Position numbers and translations under genes: made by a program | NCBI GenBank assembly: GCA_017635565.1 | Contig: JAGBLE010000013.1 | Span: 1-62,056 of the forward strand | Reading direction: 5' to 3' | Source of the DNA: Bacilli bacterium | GTDB lineage: Bacteria > Bacillota_I > Bacilli_A > RFN20 > CAG-826 | Length of the DNA stretch: 62,056 bases | Notes under the pieces: model-generated | The model's input: the letters and a program-made list of their open reading frames with translations, nothing else | Told to the model about the DNA's origin: nothing | Database searches by the model: none | In this document: positions 35,832 to 45,116 of the stretch, one piece after another | Layout: each line of letters starts with the position of its first letter | How positions within the stretch are numbered: the first letter of the stretch is position 1

Positions 35832-36617
35832 ATGAAAAATAAGATTTCAATCATCTTTGTTGATATTGATTGGACAATATTTGATCATTCAAAAAATCCT
35901 TCTGAGTTTGATTTTGTTTCAATCGAAAAACTAAATGAATTGCATGAATCTGGAACAAAAATATTTATTTACACCGCTCGACCATATCATTCGGTTGAAC
36001 AAATTCATCTTTTCGATTATCTCAAACCTGACGGAATGATTCTTTCTAATGGTGGATTAATCATTTATAAAGATGAAATCCTATATGGCTCTTGGTTTGA
36101 CACAAAAGTGTTTGAAGATTTTTGTAATTTAGCCCTTTCCCTACATGTAAACGTTGAAGGAATAAGACCTTATAACGCTTTCCTTATCGCCCCAGAAGAT
36201 GACGCTGTTCATAGTTTATTTATTGATTATCCAGAAGATGTTCCTCCAGTTGAAGATTTCCATAATCAAAAAGTTATTGGTGCGGCTTTATTTGCTCCAA
36301 AAGAATTAGATGATATTATTCGTCCAACATTACCTGATAAAATGTTTTATTTTAGATATCACGACTTTGGTGTTGATGTCGCCCCACTACCTCACGATAA
36401 AGGAGAAGCTATTAAATTTGTTTTAAAGAAGCTATTGATTAATAAAGATGAAGCGATGGCAATTGGGGATGATTTCGCTGATATATCAATGTTTAAACAG
36501 GTCAAATATAGTGTGGCAATGGAAAATGGTCGAGAAGAAGTAAAAAAATCTGCTTCTTTTATTACAGATACGGTTAGTAATCATGGAGTTAAAAAGATAT
36601 TAGATAAATTATCTTAA
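35832..36617 (+). CDS. HAD-superfamily hydrolase, Cof subfamily
   Basis: Predicted sugar-phosphate-type phosphatase of 261 residues with the C2B cap of the Cof group. Motif I is FVDIDWTIFD (residues 8-17), motif II threonine is in IYTARPY, and motif IV is AIGDDFADISMF (usual GDxxND, here a slight variant). There is no Shine-Dalgarno; a possible -10 box TGTAAT ends nine bases before the ATG, which suggests an almost leaderless mRNA. Its 3' end overlaps the convergent AlkD-like gene by nine bases. Substrate unknown. Confidence 0.88.
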   Translation: MKNKISIIFVDIDWTIFDHSKNPSEFDFVSIEKLNELHESGTKIFIYTARPYHSVEQIHLFDYLKPDGMILSNGGLIIYKDEILYGSWFDTKVFEDFCNLALSLHVNVEGIRPYNAFLIAPEDDAVHSLFIDYPEDVPPVEDFHNQKVIGAALFAPKELDDIIRPTLPDKMFYFRYHDFGVDVAPLPHDKGEAIKFVLKKLLINKDEAMAIGDDFADISMFKQVKYSVAMENGREEVKKSASFITDTVSNHGVKKILDKLS

Positions 36618-37271
36618 AGACTTAAATTTTTCTTTTGTTTCTTCTGATATACGATATGATTCAGCTATCTTACTGATGGTTTTTCTTTTTAACTTATCAT
36701 CATCGATATTTTTCAAGAATTCGTATACTTCATTTTCATATTTAATGGCAATAGTCGCTAATAGCCAAGCTTCACCCATCATTACCATATATTCATCATG
36801 AAGCGAGAATAGTTCAAAAAGCGAAAGAACTCCACTATTTTGATAAAATTTGAGTCCATAAATATAGGCAAATCTTCTTTCATAAATACGTTTTGATTGA
36901 TAAGTTTTTAAGAAGAAATCTCTATATTTTTCAAAAGTGCATTTCTTTAAATAATGAGGGATTGAATCAGTAACTGCCCAACTATCAGCGTATTTGATAT
37001 TTTTCCTCAAGAAAGATAGTTGCTCATCAATCGTTTTTATTCTAAGCAAAGAAACACCAAAATATATTAAATCAATCTCAAGATATTCTTTTAATTTGAA
37101 ATCTTTTAGTTCTAATTCATTATCAATGGATAATTCTTTGACTAGCCTCTTTATAATAGGTGAACGAACACCAATACAATTTAAATCAGAATTTAGAAGT
37201 TTCTTAGTGAACTTAGAATACTCTTCATCCCTAATTTCAAATAAATAATTAACTAATTTTTGGTAGTTCAT
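36609..37271 (-). CDS. AlkD-like DNA alkylation repair protein (HEAT-repeat)
   Basis: HEAT-like helical protein of about 220 residues. GVRSPIIKRLVKEL near residue 40 matches the family start 'GVRxPxxRxxxK', DSWAVTDSI near 115 matches the segment containing the catalytic-region Trp/Asp, and ERRFAYIYGLKFY near 150 is also typical. AlkD excises positively charged alkylpurines without flipping the base. The second ATG (37271) is chosen; an earlier ATG adds six residues. Neither has a clear Shine-Dalgarno. Whether the activity is retained cannot be told. Confidence 0.85.
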   Translation of the reverse strand: MNYQKLVNYLFEIRDEEYSKFTKKLLNSDLNCIGVRSPIIKRLVKELSIDNELELKDFKLKEYLEIDLIYFGVSLLRIKTIDEQLSFLRKNIKYADSWAVTDSIPHYLKKCTFEKYRDFFLKTYQSKRIYERRFAYIYGLKFYQNSGVLSLFELFSLHDEYMVMMGEAWLLATIAIKYENEVYEFLKNIDDDKLKRKTISKIAESYRISEETKEKFKSLR

Positions 37272-37362
37272 ATGACAATAATACAACATAATATTTATAT
37301 TTTCGATTTGTTATTTTAATAACAGTTAGTGGTATAATGATAATTGCTGATTTATAGAAAGT

Positions 37363-38349
37363 ATGAACGAATTATTATTTAGTGTTATCGTCCCTGTTTA
37401 TAATGTCGAAAAATATATCGACCAGTGTCTTTCATCTATTCAAAAACAAACTTATAAAGATTTTGAAGTAATTATTGTTAATGACGGAAGCAAAGATGAA
37501 AGTATTAATATTGCAAAAAAATATGTAGAAGCTGATTCTCGCTTCTCTATTATTGATCAAGAAAACAAAGGATTAGCAATTGCGAGAAGAGTCGGTGCTT
37601 TATCTGCAAAAGGACAATATATTATCAACATCGATTCCGATGATTATGTTGATGAAAAATATTTTGAAAATATGGCGGAAATCATTAAATCTAATAACAG
37701 TCCAGATTTAGTGTGCCTCAACCATTTTGAAAACGAAGACAAGCTCATTGAAAACCCAAACTTCAATGACACTCTGTTGAATAAAGAACAAATAGAAAAA
37801 ATCATATATCCATATCTCATAAGAGCGAAAGACTTCCATTATTTCGTTCCAACCGCATGGTCAAAGGCTATTAAAAGAGAACTATACACAAAGTTTACCT
37901 GCACAACTAGAATCCAAGTTGGAGAAGATGGCTCAGTCACAATACCAGTTGTTATTAATTCAAATACGATATATCTATCTAAAAAAACTGGATACCACTA
38001 CCGAATTAATAATTCTTCTTTAATCCAAAATAAGAAGCCTCGTAATTATGATGATGTTTTTAATACCTATAATCACATCATTTCAAACATCGATATAAAT
38101 GAATTCGATTTTAAAAAGCAGTTGTATCGTTTTATTTCTCATTTATTCTTTAATTGCTCAGTCACTCAATTTTACTGTGATAAAAAATATAAAGAAGTTA
38201 AGAAGATTATTTTAGAGAAAATGAATGAACCAATCATAAAAGAAGCAATAAAACATTTAGATGCCTCTGGATTTAAAGGAAAATTAATGAGGCATTCCTT
38301 AAAACATAAGAGAATATATTTAATGAAATTGTATAGTCATATAATGTAG
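37363..38349 (+). CDS. Glycosyltransferase family 2
   Basis: GT-A fold sugar transferase of 328 residues. The start VIVPVYNVEKYIDQCLSSIQ and IIVNDGSKDES bind the nucleotide sugar; the metal-binding DSDDY is near residue 92 and the acceptor-domain EDGSVT near 188. It is cytosolic or membrane-associated and probably adds a sugar to a surface polysaccharide. It is the first gene of a five-gene plus-strand cluster; a TATAAT box lies at 37333..37338. Donor and acceptor are unknown. Confidence 0.92.
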   Translation: MNELLFSVIVPVYNVEKYIDQCLSSIQKQTYKDFEVIIVNDGSKDESINIAKKYVEADSRFSIIDQENKGLAIARRVGALSAKGQYIINIDSDDYVDEKYFENMAEIIKSNNSPDLVCLNHFENEDKLIENPNFNDTLLNKEQIEKIIYPYLIRAKDFHYFVPTAWSKAIKRELYTKFTCTTRIQVGEDGSVTIPVVINSNTIYLSKKTGYHYRINNSSLIQNKKPRNYDDVFNTYNHIISNIDINEFDFKKQLYRFISHLFFNCSVTQFYCDKKYKEVKKIILEKMNEPIIKEAIKHLDASGFKGKLMRHSLKHKRIYLMKLYSHIM

Positions 38350-38357
38350 GAAAAATT

Positions 38358-39410
38358 ATGAAAATTATTACATGTGCAAGTTATTTTGGCTCTGGTAGCA
38401 GCGCCCTTACAGATTTGGTTTCAGAATATTCAAGCGTTCATGCAAATGATGATTTTGAATTTCGTTTTATTCATGATCCAGATGGAATTAGCGACCTCGA
38501 ATACCATTTAGTTGAAAATCATAATCGAGAATGTTCTGGATATGCTTTAAAAAGATTCATTAAAGTTTCAAACTTCAATAGCGGAACTTGGTTTAACAAA
38601 AAATACGAAAAGTATTTCCATGGAAAATATAAAGAATACACAAAAGAATATGTGAATGATTTACTTGATTTCTCATATAAAGGATTTTGGGTATACGATG
38701 TTGCCGCTAACGGAAAATTCAAATATTATTGTCGCGCGTTTATTAACAAATTTTTCATTAAATTCAACATGGAAAAACCTCAAATTATGCGTAAAGAAAT
38801 CACTTATTGTTCTCATCCAAGTGAAGAAAAATTTCTTGATGCAACTCGAAAATATACTTCTAAATTACTTAATTACCTCAATAACGATAACAAACCATTT
38901 TTAGTAATTGATCAAATCCTTCCTTCATCTAATATCGAACGATGTATGAGATATTTTGATGATGAAATATTTACCTTTGTTTTTGATCGCGACCCTCGTG
39001 ATGTTTATATATTAACTAAGACTGTTTGGAAATATGACCACATCTTCCCACATAATTCAGTTGAAACTTTCTGTAAGTGGTTTGATTACGCAAGAAAAAG
39101 CGCTAAAGAAAAGAGTAAAGATAAACATGTAATTTATCTCAATTTTGAAGATTTAATATTTAAATATGAAGAAACAGTAAAAATGATTGAATCCACTATT
39201 GGACTAGACAATAAAGATCACACAAATCAATTTAGTAGACTTAACCCAAAAAGAAGCGTTGTAAATACTCAAATTTGGGAAAGATATCCTAAATATAAAG
39301 ATGATATCGCATACATTAAAGAGCATTTAAAAGAATACCTATACGATTTTGAAAGTGTAAAAGAAAACGAAATATGTGGTATTGATGTTAAAAACAAAGA
39401 GGTTTTCTAA
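38358..39410 (+). CDS. Sulfotransferase-family protein
   Basis: Protein of 350 residues beginning with the strand-loop CASYFGSGSSALTDLV, a 5'-phosphosulfate-binding loop of PAPS-dependent sulfotransferases (GSGSS near residue 12). FVFDRDPRDVYILT near residue 210 matches their 3'-phosphate-binding region (RDPRDV). It lies between two glycosyltransferases, with AGGAAA before its ATG, and overlaps the next gene by one base. It probably sulfates a surface glycan. No PAPS synthesis genes are in the window. A sulfotransferase-like fold with another donor is the main alternative. Confidence 0.82.
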   Translation: MKIITCASYFGSGSSALTDLVSEYSSVHANDDFEFRFIHDPDGISDLEYHLVENHNRECSGYALKRFIKVSNFNSGTWFNKKYEKYFHGKYKEYTKEYVNDLLDFSYKGFWVYDVAANGKFKYYCRAFINKFFIKFNMEKPQIMRKEITYCSHPSEEKFLDATRKYTSKLLNYLNNDNKPFLVIDQILPSSNIERCMRYFDDEIFTFVFDRDPRDVYILTKTVWKYDHIFPHNSVETFCKWFDYARKSAKEKSKDKHVIYLNFEDLIFKYEETVKMIESTIGLDNKDHTNQFSRLNPKRSVVNTQIWERYPKYKDDIAYIKEHLKEYLYDFESVKENEICGIDVKNKEVF

Positions 39411-40504
39411 TGAAAAAAATTCTCATTGTCTCTAATCACCTTCAATATGGTGACGGCGTTTGTTGCACCTTGATTTCTTTTGCTAATTTATTAAACGAAT
39501 TAGGTTATGAAGTAACAATTTCTTTTATGCTTAGATTTGATAAAAGGTTATTACCTTTATTTGATAAAAACATAAAAATCAGAAGAGCGTTTTCTCTTCC
39601 AGTTTTTAAAGGTTGGGATAGATTGATGTCTTTTCTACCAGGTAAGTTTTTATATAATAAAGCCAGCAAAAAAGAAAAGTTTGATATCGAAATTGGATAT
39701 TGTTGGAGAAACCCTACTATCGCAATTGCTAATTCGACAAATAAAGAAGCTAAGCACATCATGTATACGCATGGATATAATGACGCTAGTAAATATTATC
39801 ATCGTTTTGACTGTGTTTTTGCCCAATCAAAAGGAATGGCAAATCTAATTGAAAAAGATAAAAAGAGCGGAGTTCCTATCTATTTATTCCATAATTGCTT
39901 CGATGATCAAACAATAATTGAACATTCTCTTATCGCTCCTAATTTCACTAAAAATCCAAACAAAAAATTATTTGTTGTTGTTGGAAGAATAACTACTGAA
40001 AAAGGATGTTTTAGATTACTTGAAGTTGCAAAAAGATTAATAAACGAAGGAAAAGATTTTGAACTCTGGTATCTTGGAAGCGGATATCTTGAAAAAGATA
40101 TGAATGTCTATATAAAAGAAAACCACTTAGAAGAAAATATTAAATTATTAGGTGTTCAATCGAATCCATATAATTTAATCAAACAAGCTGATTGTCTTAT
40201 TTGTCCTTCAACTCAAGAAGGATATAACACTGCGTGTGTTGAAGCATGTATCCTTGAAGTACCAGTTTTGACCACTGATGTTTTTGGAGCAATTGATATC
40301 GTTGAAGAGGCAAAAGCGGGTAAAGTGGTTGAAAATAACGAAGAAGGTCTTTATGAAGGATTCAAATTTGTTTTGGATCATCCTGAAGAAATTGCTAAAT
40401 GGAAAGAGACATTAAAAAAGACAAAATTTAATTTTTATAAAGAGACAAAAAAGAAATTACTTATTAACCTTCTTAACGGAATTGAAAATGAACAAGTAAA
40501 TTAA
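39410..40504 (+). CDS. Glycosyltransferase family 4
   Basis: GT-B sugar transferase of 364 residues. The N-terminal half begins ILIVSNHLQYGDGVC; the C-terminal donor domain has VVGRITTEKGCFRLLEVA near 195 and the GT4 active-site segment PSTQEGYNTACVEACILEVP near 268, with both conserved Glu of the EX7E motif. Its ATG overlaps the stop of the sulfotransferase gene (TAATG), so translation is coupled. It is part of the polysaccharide cluster. Confidence 0.92.
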   Translation: MKKILIVSNHLQYGDGVCCTLISFANLLNELGYEVTISFMLRFDKRLLPLFDKNIKIRRAFSLPVFKGWDRLMSFLPGKFLYNKASKKEKFDIEIGYCWRNPTIAIANSTNKEAKHIMYTHGYNDASKYYHRFDCVFAQSKGMANLIEKDKKSGVPIYLFHNCFDDQTIIEHSLIAPNFTKNPNKKLFVVVGRITTEKGCFRLLEVAKRLINEGKDFELWYLGSGYLEKDMNVYIKENHLEENIKLLGVQSNPYNLIKQADCLICPSTQEGYNTACVEACILEVPVLTTDVFGAIDIVEEAKAGKVVENNEEGLYEGFKFVLDHPEEIAKWKETLKKTKFNFYKETKKKLLINLLNGIENEQVN

Positions 40505-40541
40505 TTTACTTTACGAAATATAGCCGAACATATATAATCTA

Positions 40542-42236
40542 ATGGATTTTAAAATGGTTAAAATTAGTGACGAAACAAATATAAATCGAATAGAACACAA
40601 GAGTAAAAAGAATATGGCGTTAGGCGCCATAATCGGTTATCTTGCCATTTTAGTGAGCATCGTTCATGGTGTTGTTTTAACTCCAATTGTTACGATGTAT
40701 GTTGGAATTGATAACTATGGACTATACGGAATTGCCACCACCATCATTGCTCTTTTCTTATTAGATTTAGGTTTAGGAACTGTCACTGAAACATATTTAT
40801 CAAAATTGCGAGCGGCAGGAGACAAAGATTCTGTTCAAAGATTCTTATCCACTATTTTTAAGATTTATTTGGTCTTAACCGCAATATGTTTAATAATCGT
40901 TGGAGTTATTTATTTTTTATCTCCTTATTTATATAAAAGTTCTTATTCTCAAGAACAAATCTCCATGCTCCAGAATCTCATTTTGATTGTTGGAGGATAT
41001 GCTTTAGTTAGTTTCCCTACCAATACTTTCTCAAGCGTTATCACCGTTTATGAGAAATTTGGTTTTAATAAAACTGCTGATTTGGTTCAAAAATTAATTT
41101 ATCTCGGATTAACCATTGCCGCTGTTAAGCTTAATTGGGGTTTAATTGGTGTTACTGCTGTTAATGCTGGAAGCGGAATAGTTGCTATCATCATGAGATA
41201 TCTTTATATGAGATTATATTTAGGAGTTAAATTGGATCTCAGACTTAAATTTAAAGGCACAAGAAGCGAATTAAAATCAATTCTTGTTTTCTCTGCTTGG
41301 GGAATTGTAATTGCCTTATTAACTAGACTTGTTTTCAACATTACTCCTTCAATTTTAGGAATGGTTTCTAGTAGCGACCAAGTCACTAAATTCATGTATG
41401 TCAATACAATTGAAGGATATGTTTATATGTTTGGAGCAATGACCGCTACATTCTTCATGGCAAAAGTTGCTCGAGTTGAATCAACCGGTACTCCAGAAGA
41501 AAAACGAGAAAAATTATTAGCATTAGCCAAGAAAGTTGGAAAGCTCCAATTTGTCGTTATTGCTTTAATTATTTTTGGTTTTGCTACAGTGGGAAGAGAA
41601 TTCATTTCTTTCTGGCTTAAAGATATCTTAGTGGAAAGCCCAGACTTCTCTTCGATTTATTGGTGTATTCTCGCTGTTGTTGCTTATGAAATCGTTCATA
41701 TTCCTGAACTTCCTATTTATAATGCGATGTTGACGGAAGGTCATATTAAACCATTAGCGATTAACACAATTATTAAAGCAACAATCAATGTTGGATTATC
41801 ATTTGTTTTATCTTCATATTACGGCGCTAATGGTGCCTGTCTTGCTATTGCCATCGCTAGAGTTGCTGATCTTATATTAAACAATTTTGCGTATCGAAAA
41901 TATTTAGGAATAAACTTAGGAGAATTCTTCTCATTTGTTTATATCAAAGGAGCGATTGTCATCGCCATATCATTTGGAATTGGACTATTAACTCATTTCT
42001 TCATGCCAATTGATAATCTCCCTCTTAAATTCACCATTAATGGAGTGATATTTGTCGTTATCTTTAGTTTATCAGTCCTATATATTCTCTTCTCAAAAGA
42101 AGAAAGAAAATATTATATTAACCAAATATTAATTCTCCTACATATCAGAAAAGATGTTTCTACTGAAAAACCAAAAGAAGAAACTACTGAGGAAAGTGAA
42201 AAGAAAGAAGAAATCAAAAGTGGAGAAGAAAATTAA
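40542..42236 (+). CDS. Polysaccharide flippase (Wzx/MATE-like)
   Basis: Integral membrane protein of up to 564 residues with about 12-14 helices, of the polysaccharide biosynthesis/MVF group that flips lipid-linked glycans across the membrane. The first helix region (GAIIGYLAILVSIVHGVV) and the GLYGIATTI turn are typical. The C-terminal tail is very rich in Glu and Lys. A -35/-10 pair (TTTACG at 40510, TATAAT at 40533..40538, spacer 17) ends four bases before the first ATG, so the mRNA would be leaderless or the ATG at 40554 is used. No wzy or wzz gene is adjacent. Confidence 0.9.
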   Translation: MDFKMVKISDETNINRIEHKSKKNMALGAIIGYLAILVSIVHGVVLTPIVTMYVGIDNYGLYGIATTIIALFLLDLGLGTVTETYLSKLRAAGDKDSVQRFLSTIFKIYLVLTAICLIIVGVIYFLSPYLYKSSYSQEQISMLQNLILIVGGYALVSFPTNTFSSVITVYEKFGFNKTADLVQKLIYLGLTIAAVKLNWGLIGVTAVNAGSGIVAIIMRYLYMRLYLGVKLDLRLKFKGTRSELKSILVFSAWGIVIALLTRLVFNITPSILGMVSSSDQVTKFMYVNTIEGYVYMFGAMTATFFMAKVARVESTGTPEEKREKLLALAKKVGKLQFVVIALIIFGFATVGREFISFWLKDILVESPDFSSIYWCILAVVAYEIVHIPELPIYNAMLTEGHIKPLAINTIIKATINVGLSFVLSSYYGANGACLAIAIARVADLILNNFAYRKYLGINLGEFFSFVYIKGAIVIAISFGIGLLTHFFMPIDNLPLKFTINGVIFVVIFSLSVLYILFSKEERKYYINQILILLHIRKDVSTEKPKEETTEESEKKEEIKSGEEN

Positions 42237-43320
42237 AGTTTTACAAATTGTTGGAAGTATGAATAACGGAGGGGTTGAATCTTTTGTTATGTCATATTAT
42301 CGTGAACTTCACGAATATTGTGAATTCACTTTCCTTTGCTTTGATGATTCTAAAATCATTCCTAAAGAAGAAATTGAATCTCTTGGAGGACATGTAATCA
42401 TCGTTCCATATTTAAGTCATTTCAAAGCTTTCAATTCTTCGTTAAGAAAAGTCCTTGATGAAAATAAATATGACATAATTCATTCTCACTTAAACACATT
42501 GAGTGTTTTCCCTCTTCGAATTGCCAAAAAACATAAAGAGCCAATCAGAATTGCCCATTCTCACTCCATCAGTAATAAAAAAGAATGGAAAAGACATATT
42601 GCTAAATCCATTCTTAGACTCTTTTCTAAAACTTATTCAAACGTCTATTTCTCCTGCGGAGAAGCAACTGGTCGATATCAATTTGGTAATAAAGCCTTTA
42701 ATAAAGGAAAAGTTACAATTATTAAAAACGCGATTAAGGTCGATAATTTCCGCTTTAATGAAAATATTAGAAAAGAAATTAGAGATGAATATAATCTTTC
42801 AGAAAACGACTATTTAGTGGGCACAATTGGAAGATTTGTTGAAACCAAAAATCAAAAATTCATTCTTGAACTTGCTAAAAAGAATAAAGAACTCAAATAT
42901 ATGATTGTTGGTAATGGTCCACTAGAAAAAGAATATCAAGATTATATAAAAGAAAACAATATTGATAATGTCATTATTGTTGCCACTAATGGGGATGTAA
43001 AAAAATATTATTCAGCCTTTGATACATTTATTCTTCCTTCATTTTATGAAGGATTCCCAATCACTTCTTTAGAAGCCCAAAGTAATGGATTATATATCAT
43101 TTACAACACTACTGTTCCTAAAGAAGGACTAGTAACAGGATACGGAAATTTCATTTCAATAAAAGATCAAGAATTATGGATTAAAGAATTATTAAATAAA
43201 CATCCACGTAAAACCGAACTCATTGATGTTGTTAAAGAAAAAGGATATGACATCAAAGATGCAGCGATGGACTTGTATAATAAATATCAAGAATTATTAA
43301 AAGAAGATGCTCACAAGTAG
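42220..43320 (+). CDS. Glycosyltransferase family 4 (EpsF-like)
   Basis: GT-B transferase of about 366 residues. The N-terminus KVLQIVGSMNNGGVESFVM is characteristic of EpsF/CapM-type enzymes. The donor site has VGTIGRFVETKNQKF near 210 and PSFYEGFPITSLEAQSNG near 270. The open frame reaches back to an ATG at 42154 through a lysine-rich segment, which is only the flippase tail read in another frame. A GTG at 42220, overlapping the flippase stop by 17 bases, is preferred. The start is uncertain by about 20 residues. Last gene of the cluster. Confidence 0.88.
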   Translation: MEKKIKVLQIVGSMNNGGVESFVMSYYRELHEYCEFTFLCFDDSKIIPKEEIESLGGHVIIVPYLSHFKAFNSSLRKVLDENKYDIIHSHLNTLSVFPLRIAKKHKEPIRIAHSHSISNKKEWKRHIAKSILRLFSKTYSNVYFSCGEATGRYQFGNKAFNKGKVTIIKNAIKVDNFRFNENIRKEIRDEYNLSENDYLVGTIGRFVETKNQKFILELAKKNKELKYMIVGNGPLEKEYQDYIKENNIDNVIIVATNGDVKKYYSAFDTFILPSFYEGFPITSLEAQSNGLYIIYNTTVPKEGLVTGYGNFISIKDQELWIKELLNKHPRKTELIDVVKEKGYDIKDAAMDLYNKYQELLKEDAHK

Positions 43321-43326
43321 CATCTT
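43304..43326. terminator. Bidirectional terminator
   Basis: Perfect seven-pair stem AAGATGC/GCATCTT with T-rich sequence on both sides. It overlaps the stop of the last glycosyltransferase gene and also faces the end of the convergent HD-GYP gene. Confidence 0.85.
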
Positions 43327-43331
43327 TCTTT

Positions 43332-45068
43332 CTATTCGTTTTCCTTATATATTTCAGAGATGTGTTTGAAATCTTCAAATCTTCTAATAAATGCATCAAC
43401 CACATCAGGAGCGAATTGCTTTCCTTTTTGAGAAACAATTTCATTATATGCATCATCAATGGTCCACGCTCCCTTATAGCAGCGTTTACTGACCAAAGCG
43501 TCAAAGACATCAGCAACAGAAGTAATCTGCGCTTCTTTTGGAATTTCATCTCCAACGAGGTGATGAACATATCCATTTCCGTCATATCTTTCGTGGTGAT
43601 ATTCAGCAATAATTGCCCCTAATTGCATGATATTTCCAGGAACTCCTTTAAGGAGTTGACCACCATAAACAACGTGTTGTTGCATGATTTTATATTCTTC
43701 ATCAGTGAACCTTCCTGGTTTATGCAAAATATTTTCATCGACCATTATTTTTCCGACATCATGAAGCATTGAGGCAATTCTAATATCGTGAACTTCACTT
43801 TCATTAAAACCGAGTTCTTGAGCAAGAATCGCACTATATTCACTAACTCTTTTAACGTGATTCCCTGATTCACCAGATTTATTTGATAAGATGGTTGCAA
43901 AGTTTTCAGAAATACTATCCTGTTGAAGGATGAGTTCGTTTAAAACGTCTTGAATCTTTCCTGCCATCGTATTGAAAGATGAACTCACATCTGTAATTTC
44001 ATCATTAGCTTTTAAATCTACTCTTGTATTGTAATCTCCACCTGAGATTGATGAAGCAGCTTTAGATAAGTTTTTAATTCTTTTAATTTCAGCAGAAGAA
44101 AGTAAAAACGCGACAACTGCAGCAGCAATAACAGAAACACCAACAATAACGATTGTCAAATTTCTTCCATAACCAATTGTCGCTTTAATTGATTCATGAT
44201 TAATAAAACTAACATATTTCCAATTTTCAGAAGTAATTTCATTAACCGCCACTGTATATGAATCCGCTCGAGAAACGCCAGTAGAGAACTTAGAGACGTT
44301 ATTCAAAACTGCATTATCAACACTTTTATCTCCAGAAGAAAGATTTAAAACATTATCTCCGTTTTCATCAAAAAGAAGCATTCCTTCATTTTCATATTGA
44401 GTATCTGTAATCGCCGAGAGGAAAAGAGGACGATTGAATTCGTATTCAATATACCCCACTACTTGCATATCTAATGAGTCTTCAACGCCAAAATTAACAA
44501 GAGCTTTCCAAACAAATAACTGTTCACCAATAAAATACCAATTCGATTTTCCTGGATGTTCGATTAATTTTTGATATTTTTCTTCAGTAAATTCGACATT
44601 ACTCATCGATGTTGGTTTTAATCGATTATAGATAGGATTAGTGACAAAAGGAGAATACATTGTTGCTGATTCAATATCTGGATCACTAACAACTAAATAA
44701 TCCATGGCGCCAATTAAGGTTGAACCATCTCCAGATTGGTCTGAACCATTTAACGCTGTTTTAATTTTGCTTTCAGATTCACTTGAAGTAGAAACTGTAA
44801 CAATATTATTAGCAAAATCATGATTATATCCGATTTGATTAGCGAGTAATTTCATTGATGTTTCTGCTGATGAAATTGAGTTTTGTAACGCTAAAGTTGC
44901 GTTAGTAGAAACACTATTAAGAGTACTCGAAGCAGTGTCATAAGCAGAATTAGCAAATGTCATCAAAAGAAAAATACCTAAACTAACAACTGCAATTGCA
45001 ATTGTTACCATGGTCATAATTGATATTTTGGCCCTGATTGGGAACCTAATATTAGTTTTCTTTTTCAT
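43332..45068 (-). CDS. Membrane receptor with HAMP and HD-GYP domains
   Basis: Signalling protein of about 578 residues: a membrane helix near 20-40, an extracytoplasmic sensor (about 45-275, Cache-like by size and secondary structure), a second helix (about 278-302), HAMP (about 303-355) and an HD-GYP phosphodiesterase domain. The HD pair is in MLHDVGKI near residue 437. HHERYDGNGY near 490 matches the HHExxDGxGYP motif, but the Pro is replaced by Val. It probably cleaves c-di-GMP or a related cyclic dinucleotide. The ATG at 45068 is preferred to a TTG two codons earlier. It is divergent from an orphan binding lipoprotein. Confidence 0.9.
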   Translation of the reverse strand: MKKKTNIRFPIRAKISIMTMVTIAIAVVSLGIFLLMTFANSAYDTASSTLNSVSTNATLALQNSISSAETSMKLLANQIGYNHDFANNIVTVSTSSESESKIKTALNGSDQSGDGSTLIGAMDYLVVSDPDIESATMYSPFVTNPIYNRLKPTSMSNVEFTEEKYQKLIEHPGKSNWYFIGEQLFVWKALVNFGVEDSLDMQVVGYIEYEFNRPLFLSAITDTQYENEGMLLFDENGDNVLNLSSGDKSVDNAVLNNVSKFSTGVSRADSYTVAVNEITSENWKYVSFINHESIKATIGYGRNLTIVIVGVSVIAAAVVAFLLSSAEIKRIKNLSKAASSISGGDYNTRVDLKANDEITDVSSSFNTMAGKIQDVLNELILQQDSISENFATILSNKSGESGNHVKRVSEYSAILAQELGFNESEVHDIRIASMLHDVGKIMVDENILHKPGRFTDEEYKIMQQHVVYGGQLLKGVPGNIMQLGAIIAEYHHERYDGNGYVHHLVGDEIPKEAQITSVADVFDALVSKRCYKGAWTIDDAYNEIVSQKGKQFAPDVVDAFIRRFEDFKHISEIYKENE

Positions 45069-45116
45069 TTTCAATATCTATCTTACCAAATTAATAAAAA
45101 ATGTTAAAATAAGAAC

